A stretch of DNA of 64,000 nucleotides from Penelope pileata (lineage: Eukaryota; Chordata; Aves; Galliformes; Cracidae), in the NCBI GenBank assembly GCA_013396635.1, contig WBMW01000577.1:1423979-1487978 (forward strand), in the 5' to 3' direction. Made by a program: the position numbers and the translations under genes. Below, piece after piece: positions 27,415 to 39,699 of the stretch; positions within the stretch are counted from its first letter, which is position 1; every line of letters begins with the position of its first letter. Under the pieces are notes generated by a model, which searched no databases, was not told the DNA's origin, and worked only from the letters and a program-made list of their open reading frames with translations.

Positions 27415-27427
27415 AAAAAAAAAAAAA
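27415..27427. repeat. Homopolymer A13
   Basis: Thirteen consecutive A after 'gctcagg'. It supplies the poly-Phe end of a minus-strand open frame that is not believed to be a gene. Confidence 0.85.
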
Positions 27428-28569
27428 TAACAACCCCAGCATTTGCAGAAACAGCCAACCAAGAAATTTTACCAAACCAAAATCATGCTTGATTTCAACT
27501 AATTTCCCTTTTTGGTACTGCAATTTCACTTGGTCTATGATGCCAAAGGACTCCAGACAAAGTGGGTTTACCCAATTACTACCACTAAATCGGCAATTTC
27601 TGACAGTCATTCCTTCCGGATGAAGTTCAAGGAATTGTAAAGGGCCTAAACAGAACCCTCTGCACAGCCGAAATGTGAAGGAAAGACCTGGAAGCCCATC
27701 AGGGAGGAAACCGCTGGATTTACACTTTAATAGAGCCAGTGGCAACAATAGAGACAAGGACGAGGTCAGCAGCTGGAAACAGAGCCGACACCCCCAGTTT
27801 CCATGGAGTTTCCACCAAGCCCAATTATTTATACAGAAGTTATTTTCCAGAAAAACAGCCAGCCAGCCTGCAATACTGTTTTCAAGAATATAATTTTCAA
27901 CGAAAGGGGAAACAACAGAATAAGCAGTCCACAGATGCCAGGTTGCTAGGTTTTCCTTTTGGGTTACCCAATTTGCACAGTGGAACAATGATTGAGATCT
28001 GGCGGTAGTCTGTTAAAAACTACTATATATGCAATATTCCTACCTTGTATGGCCAAATTACATTTCTACAATATTTGCTCAATTTTTAGCCCAGCTTAAT
28101 AGAGAAACACAAAACTTTTTTCATCCCCTGATGAGAAACAGGTGCATGCTGTGTGCCCCACAACATTTGGGCCCTTTGGTGGGTTTCCAGCAAACTCAAC
28201 ACAAGATGAGACACATCTTTTGGTTGCCTGAGAAATATTTTTTAAAGAATGTATCTTGAACTACTGAATGGTATTTATTTGCTTTTCAAGGGATGCCATT
28301 CTTCCTGCTCTGACCTCAGATCTACTCAGATGGACTTCTAGCTGTGGCCGCTTCTGCCTGGTGCTCTGAAGCAGGGGCTGAGCAGGGGCAGCTCGAGAGG
28401 AGACATCCAGGAGACACAAGGTTTGCCCAGCAGCACCAGCAGCCAAGAAGACGGCAGTGGCTGAGCAGCTGGGAAAGTCCTCAGCAGCCACACAGAGTTT
28501 GGGGCAGCCAACAAGGGATAGAGGCTGACAGCCTGGGACGTGGGTTTATCTGGAGGCCAGCTCAGTGTG

Positions 28570-28594
28570 TGGGGGGGGTGGTAGGGGGCACTGG
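28570..28594 (+). other. G-rich tract with quadruplex potential
   Basis: A run of at least eight G is followed by GG, GGGGG and GGG within about 25 bases. The same stretch contains AGGGGGCACT, which matches the right half of the CTCF motif, but the left half does not fit. Confidence 0.45.
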
Positions 28595-29400
28595 GAGTAG
28601 AAAAAGAGTTGTGAAACAAAAAGCTTTGGCAGCCATCATGGGACATTTACTCACTGCAATAACTCAAACCCAGGGGATAATATAAGGAAAAGAGCAGGAC
28701 TGCCACACAACGCTAGCAGCACAGCGTCATCCTTCATACTGTCAGAAACAGGGTGCTGCAATCAGAAATGCAGCAATGCGTATGCTCCTGTCCAAACATC
28801 CTACAGGAGATGGGAAGAGCAATTTACTTGCATAAGACACGGGGATGTCAAACTGAAGTGTTAACATAGCTCATCCAAAAAGCCAGGAAACCATAAGGCT
28901 ACAAATGCTCAGCAGGTCTGGCTTCAGCAGTTTGTCATTAACTTACTTTCTCATTCAGCTTCATGTTTTCAGTGGTAGCATCAAAGGGGCATATGGCAGC
29001 AAATGTCAGAGGAATTCAAATCTAAAATTCTATCCAAAACTGAATGTAACAAATCTCAGTTATTTATAGAAATAATAGGAACATCAGAGGAACACGAAAC
29101 ATGGGAACTGAAATGCTGATAAGAGACATGCCACTCTACTTGAAGAACGTCATAACAACACTGCTGAAGAAATCAAGAGAGCCATCTATGTCCTGAATTT
29201 AACCCTTACAGCTTAGCTTATAAAGTTTTAAAAAATCAGTAAATAGCTGCTTCATTCAGATAATGTATTTAAATCTCATGAATGAACAGTATAGACAGAT
29301 ACCACTGTGACAAGTTAAATTAAGCTTTTTTAACACAAAAATAAACTTGTCACTTTCTAGAAGAGAATGAGAGCAGAAAACTTGAAAATCTTTAGAAATC

Positions 29401-29467
29401 ACATACATACATATACATGTATCTATAGTATATAGAGGTATGTATGTATAGGTATATACATGTATAG
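29401..29467. repeat. TATG/CATA tract with nested palindromes
   Basis: An alternating purine-pyrimidine tract. The ten bases acatacatac (29401-29410) are exactly complementary to gtatgtatgt (29438-29447), and the tract also holds perfect palindromes at 29413-29422 (atacatgtat) and 29455-29466 (tatacatgtata). It can form a hairpin or cruciform and is a likely length-variable microsatellite. Confidence 0.85.
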
Positions 29468-30681
29468 ACACATCAAAGTTTAGATTCCATTCACATAATT
29501 AATCCACTTACTTCCACTCACTTCAAGAAATCTAAAACCAGAAAATGTGTCTTTTATCTACTAGTACTGGAAAGAAAGGAATGCGACAGGGAGAGACACC
29601 TAAAACTCAGCAAGCCAGGTAACAGAATTCATGTTCCTTCTTCCACCAGGACCCAGCTCTGAGCCACTGGGGAATGCTCCTGATCACTGGATATAAACTT
29701 GAGAAATTAAATGTTAAATACCGTGAGCTGTGAGAAGCCAGTCAATGGACTCCGGCATGAAATTAGCTGTGTGTTGCGTAGTCTGGTGGATGAAACCTCC
29801 TCTGCCATATAACAGATCACTTAACACAACTGTCCTGGGATTTCCTTTTAGGCATAAATTACGTCTAAGTAGGAGCTTGAGTGCTGTTTTCTTCCTGCAC
29901 TGTAGTCTATCTATGGTACTTTTTCCACCAGTGATCAAAAGGCTAAATCAAATTTCAGAGTGAAACTGTAACAAATAATTATTTATGAGTGTCAAACAAA
30001 AACTGGCAATTATCACTTAACCAAGCATTTTCTTTAACAATAATGTCTGCAAAAAGATAAAATGATAAAAATGACCTAGTGAGGAGAGGAGATAAGTTAG
30101 CTCATTTTCCTGTATTCCAAGACAAAAGTTATATCCAAATATACCAGAGTGCTCTTAAGGCAGTAAGTGGTAAGAAGAAAAGAGGAAGGTGATAAAACGA
30201 GTTTAGTATATGGATTTATCAGTTCTGTGTCATTTGGTTTTACTCCAGCAACTGAATCAGAACAAAGGACAAACCTTCCCTTCCATGTAAAGTGTCAGAA
30301 GCAAGCCTGGACCTTTTCCAACAGGTGAATCAATTTCCTGTTTGCACTTAGAAGTCAAGGCTGCTCCTAAGACTATGACTAAGATGCAAATGTCCAGATA
30401 ATGACAACCTTCATCTTCACTTCAGTCCTGTCCTTCCCCGACAAAACTTCAAAAAGCATGCATGCAAACAATGCACGACTTATATTCAGTTTACCTCCAC
30501 TACAAAGGACAAAACAGAACAGATGAAATAGTTACAGAAACACCCTAGAGTCCCTGGTACAAAATACGGTTTTAAGTAAGGGGGAATAAAGAAGTCACTT
30601 GAAAGCCCTTAGCGTTTTGTATAAATAACCTCTGATGCTATCCAGAATCAGCTGAGCTGCAAGCATCATTGGCCCCAACCG

Positions 30682-30698
30682 TGAGTCAGCTTGAGTCA
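30682..30698. promoter_or_regulatory. Paired AP-1 sites
   Basis: Two perfect TGAGTCA heptamers occupy 30682-30688 and 30692-30698, ten bases apart and so on the same face of the helix. The first is extended to TGAGTCAGC, which also fits the NF-E2/NRF2 half motif. An E-box CAGCTG lies 28 bases upstream at 30649-30654. The combination suggests an enhancer. Confidence 0.45.
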
Positions 30699-32188
30699 GT
30701 TCAGTGTACTTTTATGGTACCATCACAGGCAGAAAAATACAACTCCAGCCAGCACAAAAGAAGTCTCTGAGATATGAAAGAAGTATTTGGTGGAAAGGCA
30801 TTCTCTACTACCAGCTGGCAACGAAATCAGTGGAATAAATAAAATGCCAGCATACTTAACATTTCTGTCTCTTTATTTTTAGTCCATACAGTGGACTGTT
30901 ATCAAGACATAAAATGAACAGCAAACCACGAGCTCTTAAGGCAAAACAATTTGAAACTCTTTGGGAACTGCTCCTTCTGCCTAGCAGTTCTCAGCCTAAT
31001 GAAAGAAGCCCTATGGCCATTCAGATTGGGTAAACAGAATGCTCGCAGCTGCTTGCGTCCCTCCCGCTCGCAGCATGCACAACATCCTGGCTGTAGCAGT
31101 TATATTTGTGTTTGAACATGATAAGACTGACTTCCATTACAGGAATGTTTCTGATCAATCATTCTTGCTGAGTAGCCAGTGACTAAGTAGAAATGCTTCA
31201 GAGTGCTGCCCAGTAAGAAATGAGTAAGAAGTTTATAAAAACTCTAGGACTTGGCCGGCAGTCCCTAATCTACTAATATGATAGCATGCAACTTCCTGTA
31301 ATGGCTTAAATTAGACATACAAATATTTCTTCCAGCATTCAGAAGAGTCTCAATATTCACAATGATGGAACAAAAAAGGTAGGGCTCTTCATGTTCCCCT
31401 CTGCCAAAGAAAAGTCTGCCATGTACAAGTGACTGCTACGGTCAGCAGAGAGAGATGGGACTTCTCAGGCATTTATCTTCAGGCAGTGTGAACCGCTGCC
31501 CACTGACTTCTGGTATCAGTCTAGAAACTAATTAGCTGGCTCTGTACAAGGCAGAGCCCACCAAAAGTTTTGTGCTGTCTGCACACAGGGTGGATCACTG
31601 GCTGCTGGTCTTCGTCAGACTGTCAACAGTGGGGCCATCAAATCCAGTGCCTTGGTCTTCGACAAGGCAACAATCCAGCAGCCTCTGTGCAACTGGTCTG
31701 CTGCTGAAGACTCCTTGTAGAATAATTTGATAATGCACAAATAAATATTTACACCAATAAAACATTGCTCCTTTGATATTTGAAAAGTAATAAAGGACTG
31801 AATTTTAAATTGTTTTATTCTTTAAGATTCTTTTACAAAGAAAAGTTTAAAAGGGTTTTGGACAAAAAGGCTACACTATTTTTTAAAGACCTGTGTTGCC
31901 TGTAATGTCTGAAGATGTCAAATTATCAAAACGGATATGTTTCAAAGCTAATTTAATATTTACTGTTAATCATGTTTTAAGCTTACTGTGTTGGGTCTGC
32001 TTAGACAATAAAATGACCAATTTTGATTTTGGGTTCACATGTTAGCTCAGTGCTCTGGCATCTGAGAGAATTTTGTTTCACAGCTTTTTACAATGTTAGC
32101 ATTACAGTAGTTTGTTTTAAGGTCCTTAAGAATGTCAGTCTCAGCAACATCCCTGTAAACCAAAAAAACTAATATAAAAGTACGTATT

Positions 32189-32500
32189 GTTTCCTCACGA
32201 GGGGACTGGAGGGGCAGTGCTGATCTCTGCTCTCTGGAGACAGCAACAGGACCAGAGGGAATGGCATGGAGCTGCATCAGGGGAGGGTCAGGTGGGTGTT
32301 AGGAAAAGGTTCTGCACCACAGGGCGGTGGGCATGGCCCTGTGCTGCTGGAGTTCAAGAAGCATTTGGACACTGCTCTCAGACACAGGGTTTGGATTTTG
32401 GATGGTCCTGTGTAGAGCCAGGGGTTGAACTCAATGATCCTTACGGGTCCCTTCCAACTTGGGATATTTTATCTACAATTCTTTGACGTTATGATTCTGT
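32189..32500 (+). mobile_element. CR1 LINE fragment, 3' part
   Basis: The copy begins near ttcctcacgaggggactgg, continues with 'gggaatggcatggagctgc', 'ggggagggtcagg' and 'ttaggaaaaggttctgcacc', and ends with 'gggtcccttccaacttggga'. This is the 3' region of a CR1 subfamily distinct from the one at 20076. It closely parallels the copy at 39379-39699. Coding remnants are disrupted. Confidence 0.88.
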
Positions 32501-35500
32501 TACTGCCATCAGTCAAGGTCCAATAACTGTTTGTAACTTGCTTTTTTCTATTACACAGCTTTTCTATGTTTATGCATCTAAGAAAACCATCTTCCTGAAG
32601 GTGTAAGTTTTCCCTTGGAAAGCAAAACTGGACCCACCATTTCCAACAGTGTAAATTTAAGGCATTAAAAATTAAGGTAAAATAATTCCTGCGAACTCTC
32701 ATCCTTGGGGCAAAGTTTTGATCTTCTGCACTCATCCAGCCTTTGATCCATCCTCTGCCTTTCTTACAATAGTTCAGTAAAACAATCTTTATGTGACTGG
32801 ACTATCTCAATTCACATATATTTGATGGAAATTTGTTAGGATTCGGCATTTTCCAAAGCTTTGTCTATTGTAAGCACACTCTGGTCCAGAAATGCTGCAG
32901 CTTAGCAGGATTTTCTTGAAATGTGCAAGTCCACCTTCAGAGGACGTGTGTGCCAAGTGTCCTCAGAATTCATCTGTCATGAAGGGGAATCAGGAAAAGA
33001 GCAGTGTAGCTAAAACATTTGAAGCTCAAAGGTGTAAATGTCACTACGTGAGATGGAAGCACACCACAGACCAGAACTAGGGGAATATTCAAACAGCAGA
33101 CCCAATCTGCTTTGATGCAGAGTATCAGAGAAAACAAGAGAACAGAGAGGAGAAAAGGTAAGGATGGAAGATGGATTATACAGGGAATAAGTTTTTCTTT
33201 GATGTTGGTACTAGCCAAGCAAAGAGACTTAAAATTCACATATACTGGTATGAAGACAGTTTAATTTTAGCTAAACCTCAGCAACAGCAGAGAGGCAATG
33301 CCACATATTAAAGTATGTGGTTACAGAAAATACCACAGATTCTGAGTAAGCTGTGAGGCAAAAGGCTGAAAGCCAAATGCCTTCCCACCACCTGAGAAAT
33401 GTGACATCTAGCAGGGCCTATAACCACCTATTTCTTTTGGAGCTTTTTAAGGAATTACTTGTAAATCTTTCCATTACGTGTTTGTTCACAGACAATTGGT
33501 TTTTCTTTCTTTCCTTGCTGGTTCTTCATATCCAGCAGAAATCAGAACAAAGACTTGTATTTGTAGCAGTAATAATGTCAACTGCAGCCACAATATCCTA
33601 CAGCTAAGGATATCTGTGAACAACAGCTCTTCTTTCTGTAGTTTTACACCTAAGATTTAATTAATGAGGTATTTAAGAGCCTCTGTATCTAGACTGGGAA
33701 ACCGAATTCTCCCCTTGATGAGCCCTGTGAGGTAGACAATTTACTGTTTCAAAATATGGCAGCTGCTGGCAGAGTCAAAGAAGGGAAGGAAAACCTGGTG
33801 AACAGCTCAAAATAAAGTCAGAACTGCTTTGTACTAGCCTCTGTACAGATGACAAGACAGTAGAATAAATCAATAGTTGGGCAGAACTGCTATTAACATC
33901 CAGACATAACCTCTTAAGAACAAGAAAATTTATGACACTTGTGCTAGAAAGAGAACAATATATGGAGATTGTTGAGAGAGCACAAGCGAGAGATTCTGGC
34001 TGTGAATCACTGGCATGTTAGTCCAAACATCATTACTGCCAAAGTGTTCCAGATATGAGTCTAGGAAATTTAAAAAAATGAGTGGAAGAAATGATTTGAA
34101 GAAACATGGCCAGGAGAATCAGTCTGAGCATGTAGGAATGGGGAGGGTAAATCTGAGATTTCAGAAGAATCCCAGAAGAGGACTCAGTCTTCTACTTGAC
34201 AAAAACAGTATTAGAAAAAGAATATTATGTTCTGCCTTTTTTGCTATTGTTTTCTCCTAGAACAGCTGATCATCTTCTACAATAGTGATTCTACTTGCCC
34301 ACATCTCCTTTCCCAGAGGCAGCATTTCTGTTTTTTCTTCAGACTTGATTCTTCCTAGTCTTGCTTACAATTCCATTTGCCATACAACTTTTCTTTCCTT
34401 TGTACACCAATGGTTACACAATTTGTCCTTACTCCTGCTCTCATGCTACAAATTCTCACTGCTAGAAGACTGTTACCCTCTCCTCCTTTTTGTGCAGCAG
34501 ATGATATCAAAATCCTCCTCTCTCATTCCTATACCCCCCTCCTCTACAAAAGTATCAATTTCAGCTCATGCAGTCATAACTACTGCATTGAATTTAAAAT
34601 GTTGGAGTATGTCCCTCATGGCAAAATTGAGAAAGAAAAATCATGCAAAGGAAAACTCTCACAACTCTCCTTGCACGCTTTTTTTGGGAGCAGTGGAATT
34701 CAGTTTTTCCCCTAACGAGCATAAGCTGCTTCTCCAAGCAGTGGGAATCCCCCGAGAAAGGGAGAACGGAATCTGCAGACATGTGGCCTTGCAGCCCCGT
34801 CCTCCCGCATTGCAGAGCAAGACCAGCACATGGTAAGAATTAACTAACTGCTGAAACCCAGAAGGTTATTGTGCATTCAGAATTATCATCCTTTGGGGAT
34901 ATTTCAAATCTCCCACAGGCATCTTTTCTTGGGTAATTAGGTACTAAAATATCTCCAAGTCTGAAGTTTTTAAATCAAGTTCTCGACCAAACATGCTTTA
35001 GCTCAAGCAACACACTGAGCTGATGCAGAAACTCTCTGCCTTGTGTTATCATGATAAGTGTTTCCATGGAACAGAAATCTAGATGACTTTATTCTCTTTG
35101 TTTGAATTCTACTCGCTTCCACATTTTGGAATAAAGGAGGAAAATGGGCTTCATGCCCAAGCATGAAAAAGGATTCTTACCTTGTTTATGAGACACAAAA
35201 TATTTTATAGAATTTCCACATAAAATAAACTACCTTGGCAATGACAAAAGAGTCCCAGAAAACAGCTTCGGAAGAAATATATCCATGTGGCAAACAAGGA
35301 AAGTGTCCGCTAATTATAGCAATGAAATATAGGACTGCAACAGAAACAGCTCAGCTTATTCAAAAATACGCGCAAACAGATGAGGAAGGAGCTTTTGGGG
35401 TGAAGTACGGGCAGAGTAAAGGCAGAGCGACTGGGCACAGCACAGCTATACCCAAAGCTGCCCTTCAGCCCTCCCGTCCTCTTGGTGGCCTGCCAGCCGC

Positions 35501-36617
35501 AGCCATGAGGCGCTCCCACACACCGCAGAGCCAAAGAAAGGGCTCAGCGGACTCTGGCCTTTTTACCCTCACATTAGGCACAGATGGCTGATTAAACAAG
35601 ACAGAGAGCTAAGCACTGATCATAAACCCAGTGTTAACGTATCAAGGTTACTGCAGCTAAGTGCTGGGGGAGAACAGGAGCAGATCCAGCAGGGCATTCA
35701 GCGCCCTGCTCCTGCTCATGGGGAGGAAACCGCTGCCGCCAGGCTGCAACCTGCTGCAGTCTCCCAGCTCGACATATGTGTGCACTGCAGCCCTTGTGCA
35801 GGGCAGGAGGACCTCGCTCCAATGTAAATATGCCGCTCTGTATAATGGGCACATTGTATGCGGCTGATAGGCTTCCAGGGCAGCTCGCTGCCTGCATCCC
35901 CAGCTGTGCAACTGGCTGCTCGTGAGGAGAGAAACAGAGGCTGTTATCAGGGTAATTAGCACAACCGCTGAGCACCATCACTTCCTGCACTAATGAGCCC
36001 ATTTTCTAATAACACTTGCCGTTATTATTAATCCTGTGGCCACATCTAACATCTCCTTCACTCTCTACTCTAGGTGGCCCAGCCCTTTGCTGAGCAGCTG
36101 CAGCAGGGCCCCACGCTCACCGTGCACCTCACAGCCACGGCTGCAAGGCCACAGTGACAGCCATGGCCACAGGTACAGGGCAGGGAAGGCTGGGGCTCTT
36201 GGAGAGGGTGCAGGCTGCTGCGGGCCCCAGAGGGCTGCCTGCTGTTTCTGGCTCCTTTGCAGACCCAGGAAAAACTGCTTTCGCATTCTGTTTTCCCTCC
36301 AACCTTTTATGTGTTTTGTATTTAGATTATCATTTCTCACCTTGGGTTTATGGCGTGGTTGTTGGTTTGGTTTTTTAAGTCTGGAAAGAAAAAGTTGTCC
36401 TGGGTAGGCTAGGAGCATTTTGAAGAGGGAGAGGAAGAAGAGGATGTGGAGAAAGAAAGTACTCTGTTACCAGTAACAAAGTGTGTTGGAAAGGGAAGCA
36501 GTATTGATAATGAACACTCAGAGAGACAGGGACGAGCTGAGATATCCAGCACAGTGTGAACAAGCAACTGGGAAAAGACTTGTGCTAGGAAGAGGTGAGA
36601 TAACAAGTAGCTGGGCT
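32501..36617. other. Intergenic sequence with a candidate regulatory segment
   Basis: No coding exon was recognised. The right half is richer in G+C and includes the motif-dense segment at 35640-36020. An open frame of 183 codons at 34285 has no recognisable similarity and low-complexity composition. Confidence 0.65.
35640..36020. promoter_or_regulatory. Candidate enhancer or conserved non-coding element
   Basis: This G+C-richer segment stands out from its AT-rich surroundings and ends in a dense set of classic motifs: GATA-type TTATCAG at 35944-35950, homeodomain TAATTAG at 35953-35959 and ETS-type ACTTCCTG at 35980-35987, within 45 bases. There is no coding signal. The adjoining 'taatgagcccattttctaat' has the texture of deeply conserved non-coding DNA, which is a judgement from pattern and not from an alignment. 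Confidence 0.35.
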
Positions 36618-36826
36618 GAGGTCAATGGGATGAGGTTCAAGAAGGCCAAGTGCCGGGTCCTGCACTTTGGCCACAATAACCCCATGCAATGCTATAGGCT
36701 TGGGGCAGATTGGCTTGAAGACTGCATAGAGGAAAAGAACCTGGGGGTGCTGGTTGATGCTCGGCTGAACATGAGCCGACAGTGTGCCCAGGTGGCCAGG
36801 AAGGCCAATGGCATCCTGGCCTGTAT
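36618..36826 (+). mobile_element. CR1 LINE, reverse-transcriptase fragment (left of a single N)
   Basis: This is the coding part of a CR1 ORF2 in an open frame: it reads KAKCRVLHFGHNNPM, then EEKNLGVLVDARLNM and ARKANGILAC, the conserved block after the reverse-transcriptase catalytic core. The frame is uninterrupted for about 70 codons, so the copy is younger or better preserved than most here. It stops at the N at 36827, at the point where an intact element would read on for several hundred bases. Confidence 0.9.
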
Positions 36827-36827
36827 N
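36827..36827. other. Single ambiguous base inside a CR1 element
   Basis: The lone N joins an ORF2 segment directly to the 3' end of what looks like the same CR1. The intervening CR1 sequence, several hundred bases in full-length copies, is absent, so this base probably stands for a collapsed repeat. Confidence 0.9.
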
Positions 36828-37020
36828 GAGTGGTCAGGCACTGGAATGGCCTGCCTAGGGAGGTGGTGGAGTCACCGTCCCTGGTGCTGTTCAAGAAGCG
36901 TCTACACAAAGTGCTAAGGGATATGATTTAGCAGCTTAGTGGGTAGGGATGGTGATAGGAGGACGGTTGGACTAGATGATCTTGTAGGTCCTTTCCAACC
37001 TAGTGTTTCTATGATTCTAT
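36828..37020 (+). mobile_element. CR1 LINE, 3' end (right of a single N)
   Basis: The segment reads 'ggcctgcctagggaggtggt', 'gagtcaccgtccctgg', 'ttcaagaagcgtctac' and 'ggttggactagatgatcttg', and ends with 'ttctatgattctatg', the classic CR1 tail. Same orientation as the ORF2 fragment on the other side of the N and probably the same insertion. Confidence 0.9.
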
Positions 37021-39378
37021 GGGGTGGGAAGCACTGGTGCTCCAGGCAGAGCCCAACAGTCAGCATCTGGGGCAGTGTGCAGAACACAGTAACCCTGAGC
37101 CTATGGGCAGGCAGCTGGCAGGGGATGCTGACCCACAGCCCCCCATGGCAGCTCTGCACCCCCTGTTTGAACAGCTGGCCTCCCAACACATGCAATGCTG
37201 GATGAAATCTGGCTTGGAATTCCTAGGTATTTGTGTAAAAGTTATAATAAAACCTGTATCTGCAAGGCAAGCTGTGGCTACAGATGGATTACTCCACAAC
37301 AGAACCTGCTCTTGCTGCTAATAGATGTTTTTGCATATATGTAAAATGAGGCACTGACAATTGGCCAGAGAATCTGACTGCAATCTGCACATCACTCGTG
37401 CTCCACCAAGCACTCACCGCTCTTCCATGATACGAGGCTGTCTTTTGCCAATGGCTCAGATTAAAAGACAGCTAGACAGAATTAAAACATATTCCTTAAT
37501 GGACTTTTATTGCAAAACTCTCGTAGGTATAAAAGATAACTCTACATAATTAAATCAGCTATACTCACCAAGTAATGTAATTTTTCAAATACGCTGTAAA
37601 TAATTTTGAAGTAATAACTAAAACACTAGAATATTTTCCTGATTACTTAGGTATGATTTTTTCAAGAACATGAGATGCAAATAATCATAAAAACAAAAGG
37701 TATTTTAAAAACTGTCTTGTTATTTCTTCCGATATCTCTGCAGACATCACTTTGCCAGCTCTCCTGGGACAGTGACTTCTACAGCAGAGGCATTTATTTC
37801 TTACATTGTTCACAGAAAATAAACTTACATTACACATAACATAAAAGGCATCACTACCAAAAGGCAGTGCTTATTGTGTCCTAAATATAACCCAAGTATT
37901 AAATACATATGAAGAAGCAGGAAAAATCAAGTATTATTTTAATATAACCATGTAAATTAAATCAAAGTAATTGAAGCTAACTGAAGTAATATAATTCTGC
38001 TGTTTTCCAGTTACTGTATTGGTTTGACACATGCAAGTGCGTGGAGAAGAGTCAACAACTTACATCCAAATCTTTTAACAAAGAACCACAATCTCACAAA
38101 ATTACAGGAAAAAAAATAGCTAACCCAACAGCAAACCCAGCAGTATCAAACAAACTGGTGTACACACTGAGAGAATACACATAATCTCACACTCCCAGCA
38201 TCACACCTTCTCATCTATTTTCTTTAAGATGCAAAGATGTGGATTCCCAGAAGTGATGCTCAAGCCTAACCCACACTCTCCTGTCCGCCTGCTCAAGCCA
38301 TGAAAACCTCTTTGCTTCATCCCCTTTCATGCAAAAAACGTTCCCTTGCTCGCACAGATGTTGCATATACTACCACATGGAGATGCTACATTAAACATTT
38401 TGACATCATCTGCAGTCGTGTCTGTTGGCTCACATCCCTCCAGCACTTTTTCTGACATCTTTAGTACTTCTAAAGTGTTGGAAAACAGCAAATGGCATTT
38501 GTGCACACCTGCACTCTCCAGAAAGCAGCTATTTTAGTCAGCTGTTTTTTTCAGCCATTCCGGAGGTTTCTCCTGCCAGTTTCCTACTGCACGGCAGAGC
38601 CAGCCACTGGCAACCTGACGCAGAGACGTCCAAGCCGAGCGCTGCAGCAGTGCTGGAAGCACCAGCTCACAAAGGAGCTCTGTTTGCTCCTCACAGCCCA
38701 GCAAGCCATGGCAGTGACAACAGGGGTCGAGTTTGCCACTGCTTGTTTGTAGTATGCCACAGCACATGTTCACTTGCTATTTGCACATTCTGGCAAAATG
38801 AGCTTTTTTTTCCCTGCAAAAAGGAAGGAAATCTTGCCTAAAAGCAATTTCTCTTGCCCAGTGCTTAAATTTCTTACATTTTTGGCAGGTCGCTGTCCCT
38901 CCAGCACTAAATTTTATTTCATGTGACATACCATTTTAAAAGTTTGATTTTATGGCAGCTACTTTCTCTGCTCCTAGCAGCATTAGTAATTTAACTGTTG
39001 CAACAGTTACATATGGTTTCTGGGTTCCTTATCACTGGTTGTGCAAGTTCTTTCTTTTCCACTCGGTTTGTTCAGTGTTTGCTTTTGGTGAAGCCACTTG
39101 GAAAGCAGCCTATCACTTCCATTTCATTTTCTAACAGCACTTACACAGTTATAAAACTACAGCTGCACCAGCCGTAAAAGCTTGCAGCTACACTACGAGC
39201 CTGCATCCTGAAGCTCTGCGCTCCCATCAGAACACACATGAAGCACACGCTGCGCCTGCATATGGCAGCAGCATTGCGTTTCTTTTTCATTTTAAAGTGC
39301 TGCTAGGAACAAAGCATAGGAAAAGGGAAAAAAAAATGATTAACAATTTGTAGCACCACTCGTTTAGTCGGGGACACC
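37021..39378. other. Intergenic sequence between two CR1 copies
   Basis: AT-rich from 37500 to 38200, then more balanced. Only short overlapping open frames are present and none is recognised. The segment lies within 3 kb upstream of the inferred ITGB1 promoter, so distal promoter elements may be here. Confidence 0.65.
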
Positions 39379-39699
39379 ACGGTGGCCTACAGCTTCCTCG
39401 CAGGGGAGTGAAGGGGCAGCGCTGATCTCTGCTCTCTGGGGACAGCGACAGGGCCCGAGGGAACGGCATGGAGCTGTGCCAGGGGAGGGTCAGGTGGGTG
39501 TTAGGAAAAGGTTCTTCACCAGAGGGCGGCGGGCATGGAACAGGCCGCCCAGAGCCAGGCCCCACGCTGCCAGAGTTCAAGGAGCGTTTCTACAACGCTC
39601 TCAGACATCGGGTTTGGTTTCGGCGGCAGTGTGTGGAACCAGGAGTTGGACTCCATGATCCTTATGGGTCCCTTCCAACTCGGGATATTCTGTGATTCC
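39379..39699 (+). mobile_element. CR1 LINE fragment, 3' part, next to the ITGB1 promoter gap
   Basis: It begins near 'ggtggcctacagcttcctcg' and runs through 'cgagggaacggcatggagct', 'ggttcttcaccagagggcgg' and 'ggagttggactccatgatcc' to 'cccttccaactcgggatatt' and 'ctgtgattcc'. The subfamily is that of the copy at 32189. It is rich in CpG for a repeat, which suggests a fairly recent insertion or weak methylation. It ends about 145 bases before the assembly gap. Confidence 0.9.

Larger units (their letters stand above)
20705..32188. other. Intergenic sequence, no gene recognised
   Basis: This stretch holds two old CR1-like remnants (22170, 24490), homopolymers, two structure-forming tracts (24650, 29401), G+C-richer patches near 25080-25270, 26400-26510 and 28340-28590, and paired AP-1 sites at 30682. 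Open frames up to 192 codons are present but resemble nothing known. Confidence 0.7.

Noticed and set aside
27410..27988. Minus-strand open frame of 192 codons
   Set aside because: It ends in poly-Phe made by an A13 tract, overlaps open frames on the other strand and has no recognisable domain. Taken as chance, perhaps over a constrained non-coding segment.
34285..34836. Plus-strand open frame of 183 codons
   Set aside because: Composition is low-complexity and rich in Ser, Leu and Phe from pyrimidine-rich DNA, another frame is open over the same stretch, and no similarity is recognised.
36483..36917. 144-codon open frame as a host gene
   Set aside because: The central part is CR1 ORF2 and the frame runs through the N; it is a retrotransposon fragment.
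32189..39699. Shared 5' breakpoint of the CR1 copies at 32189 and 39379 as evidence of a segmental duplication
   Set aside because: The copies start about a dozen bases apart in the element and their flanks are unrelated, so two independent truncated insertions explain them.
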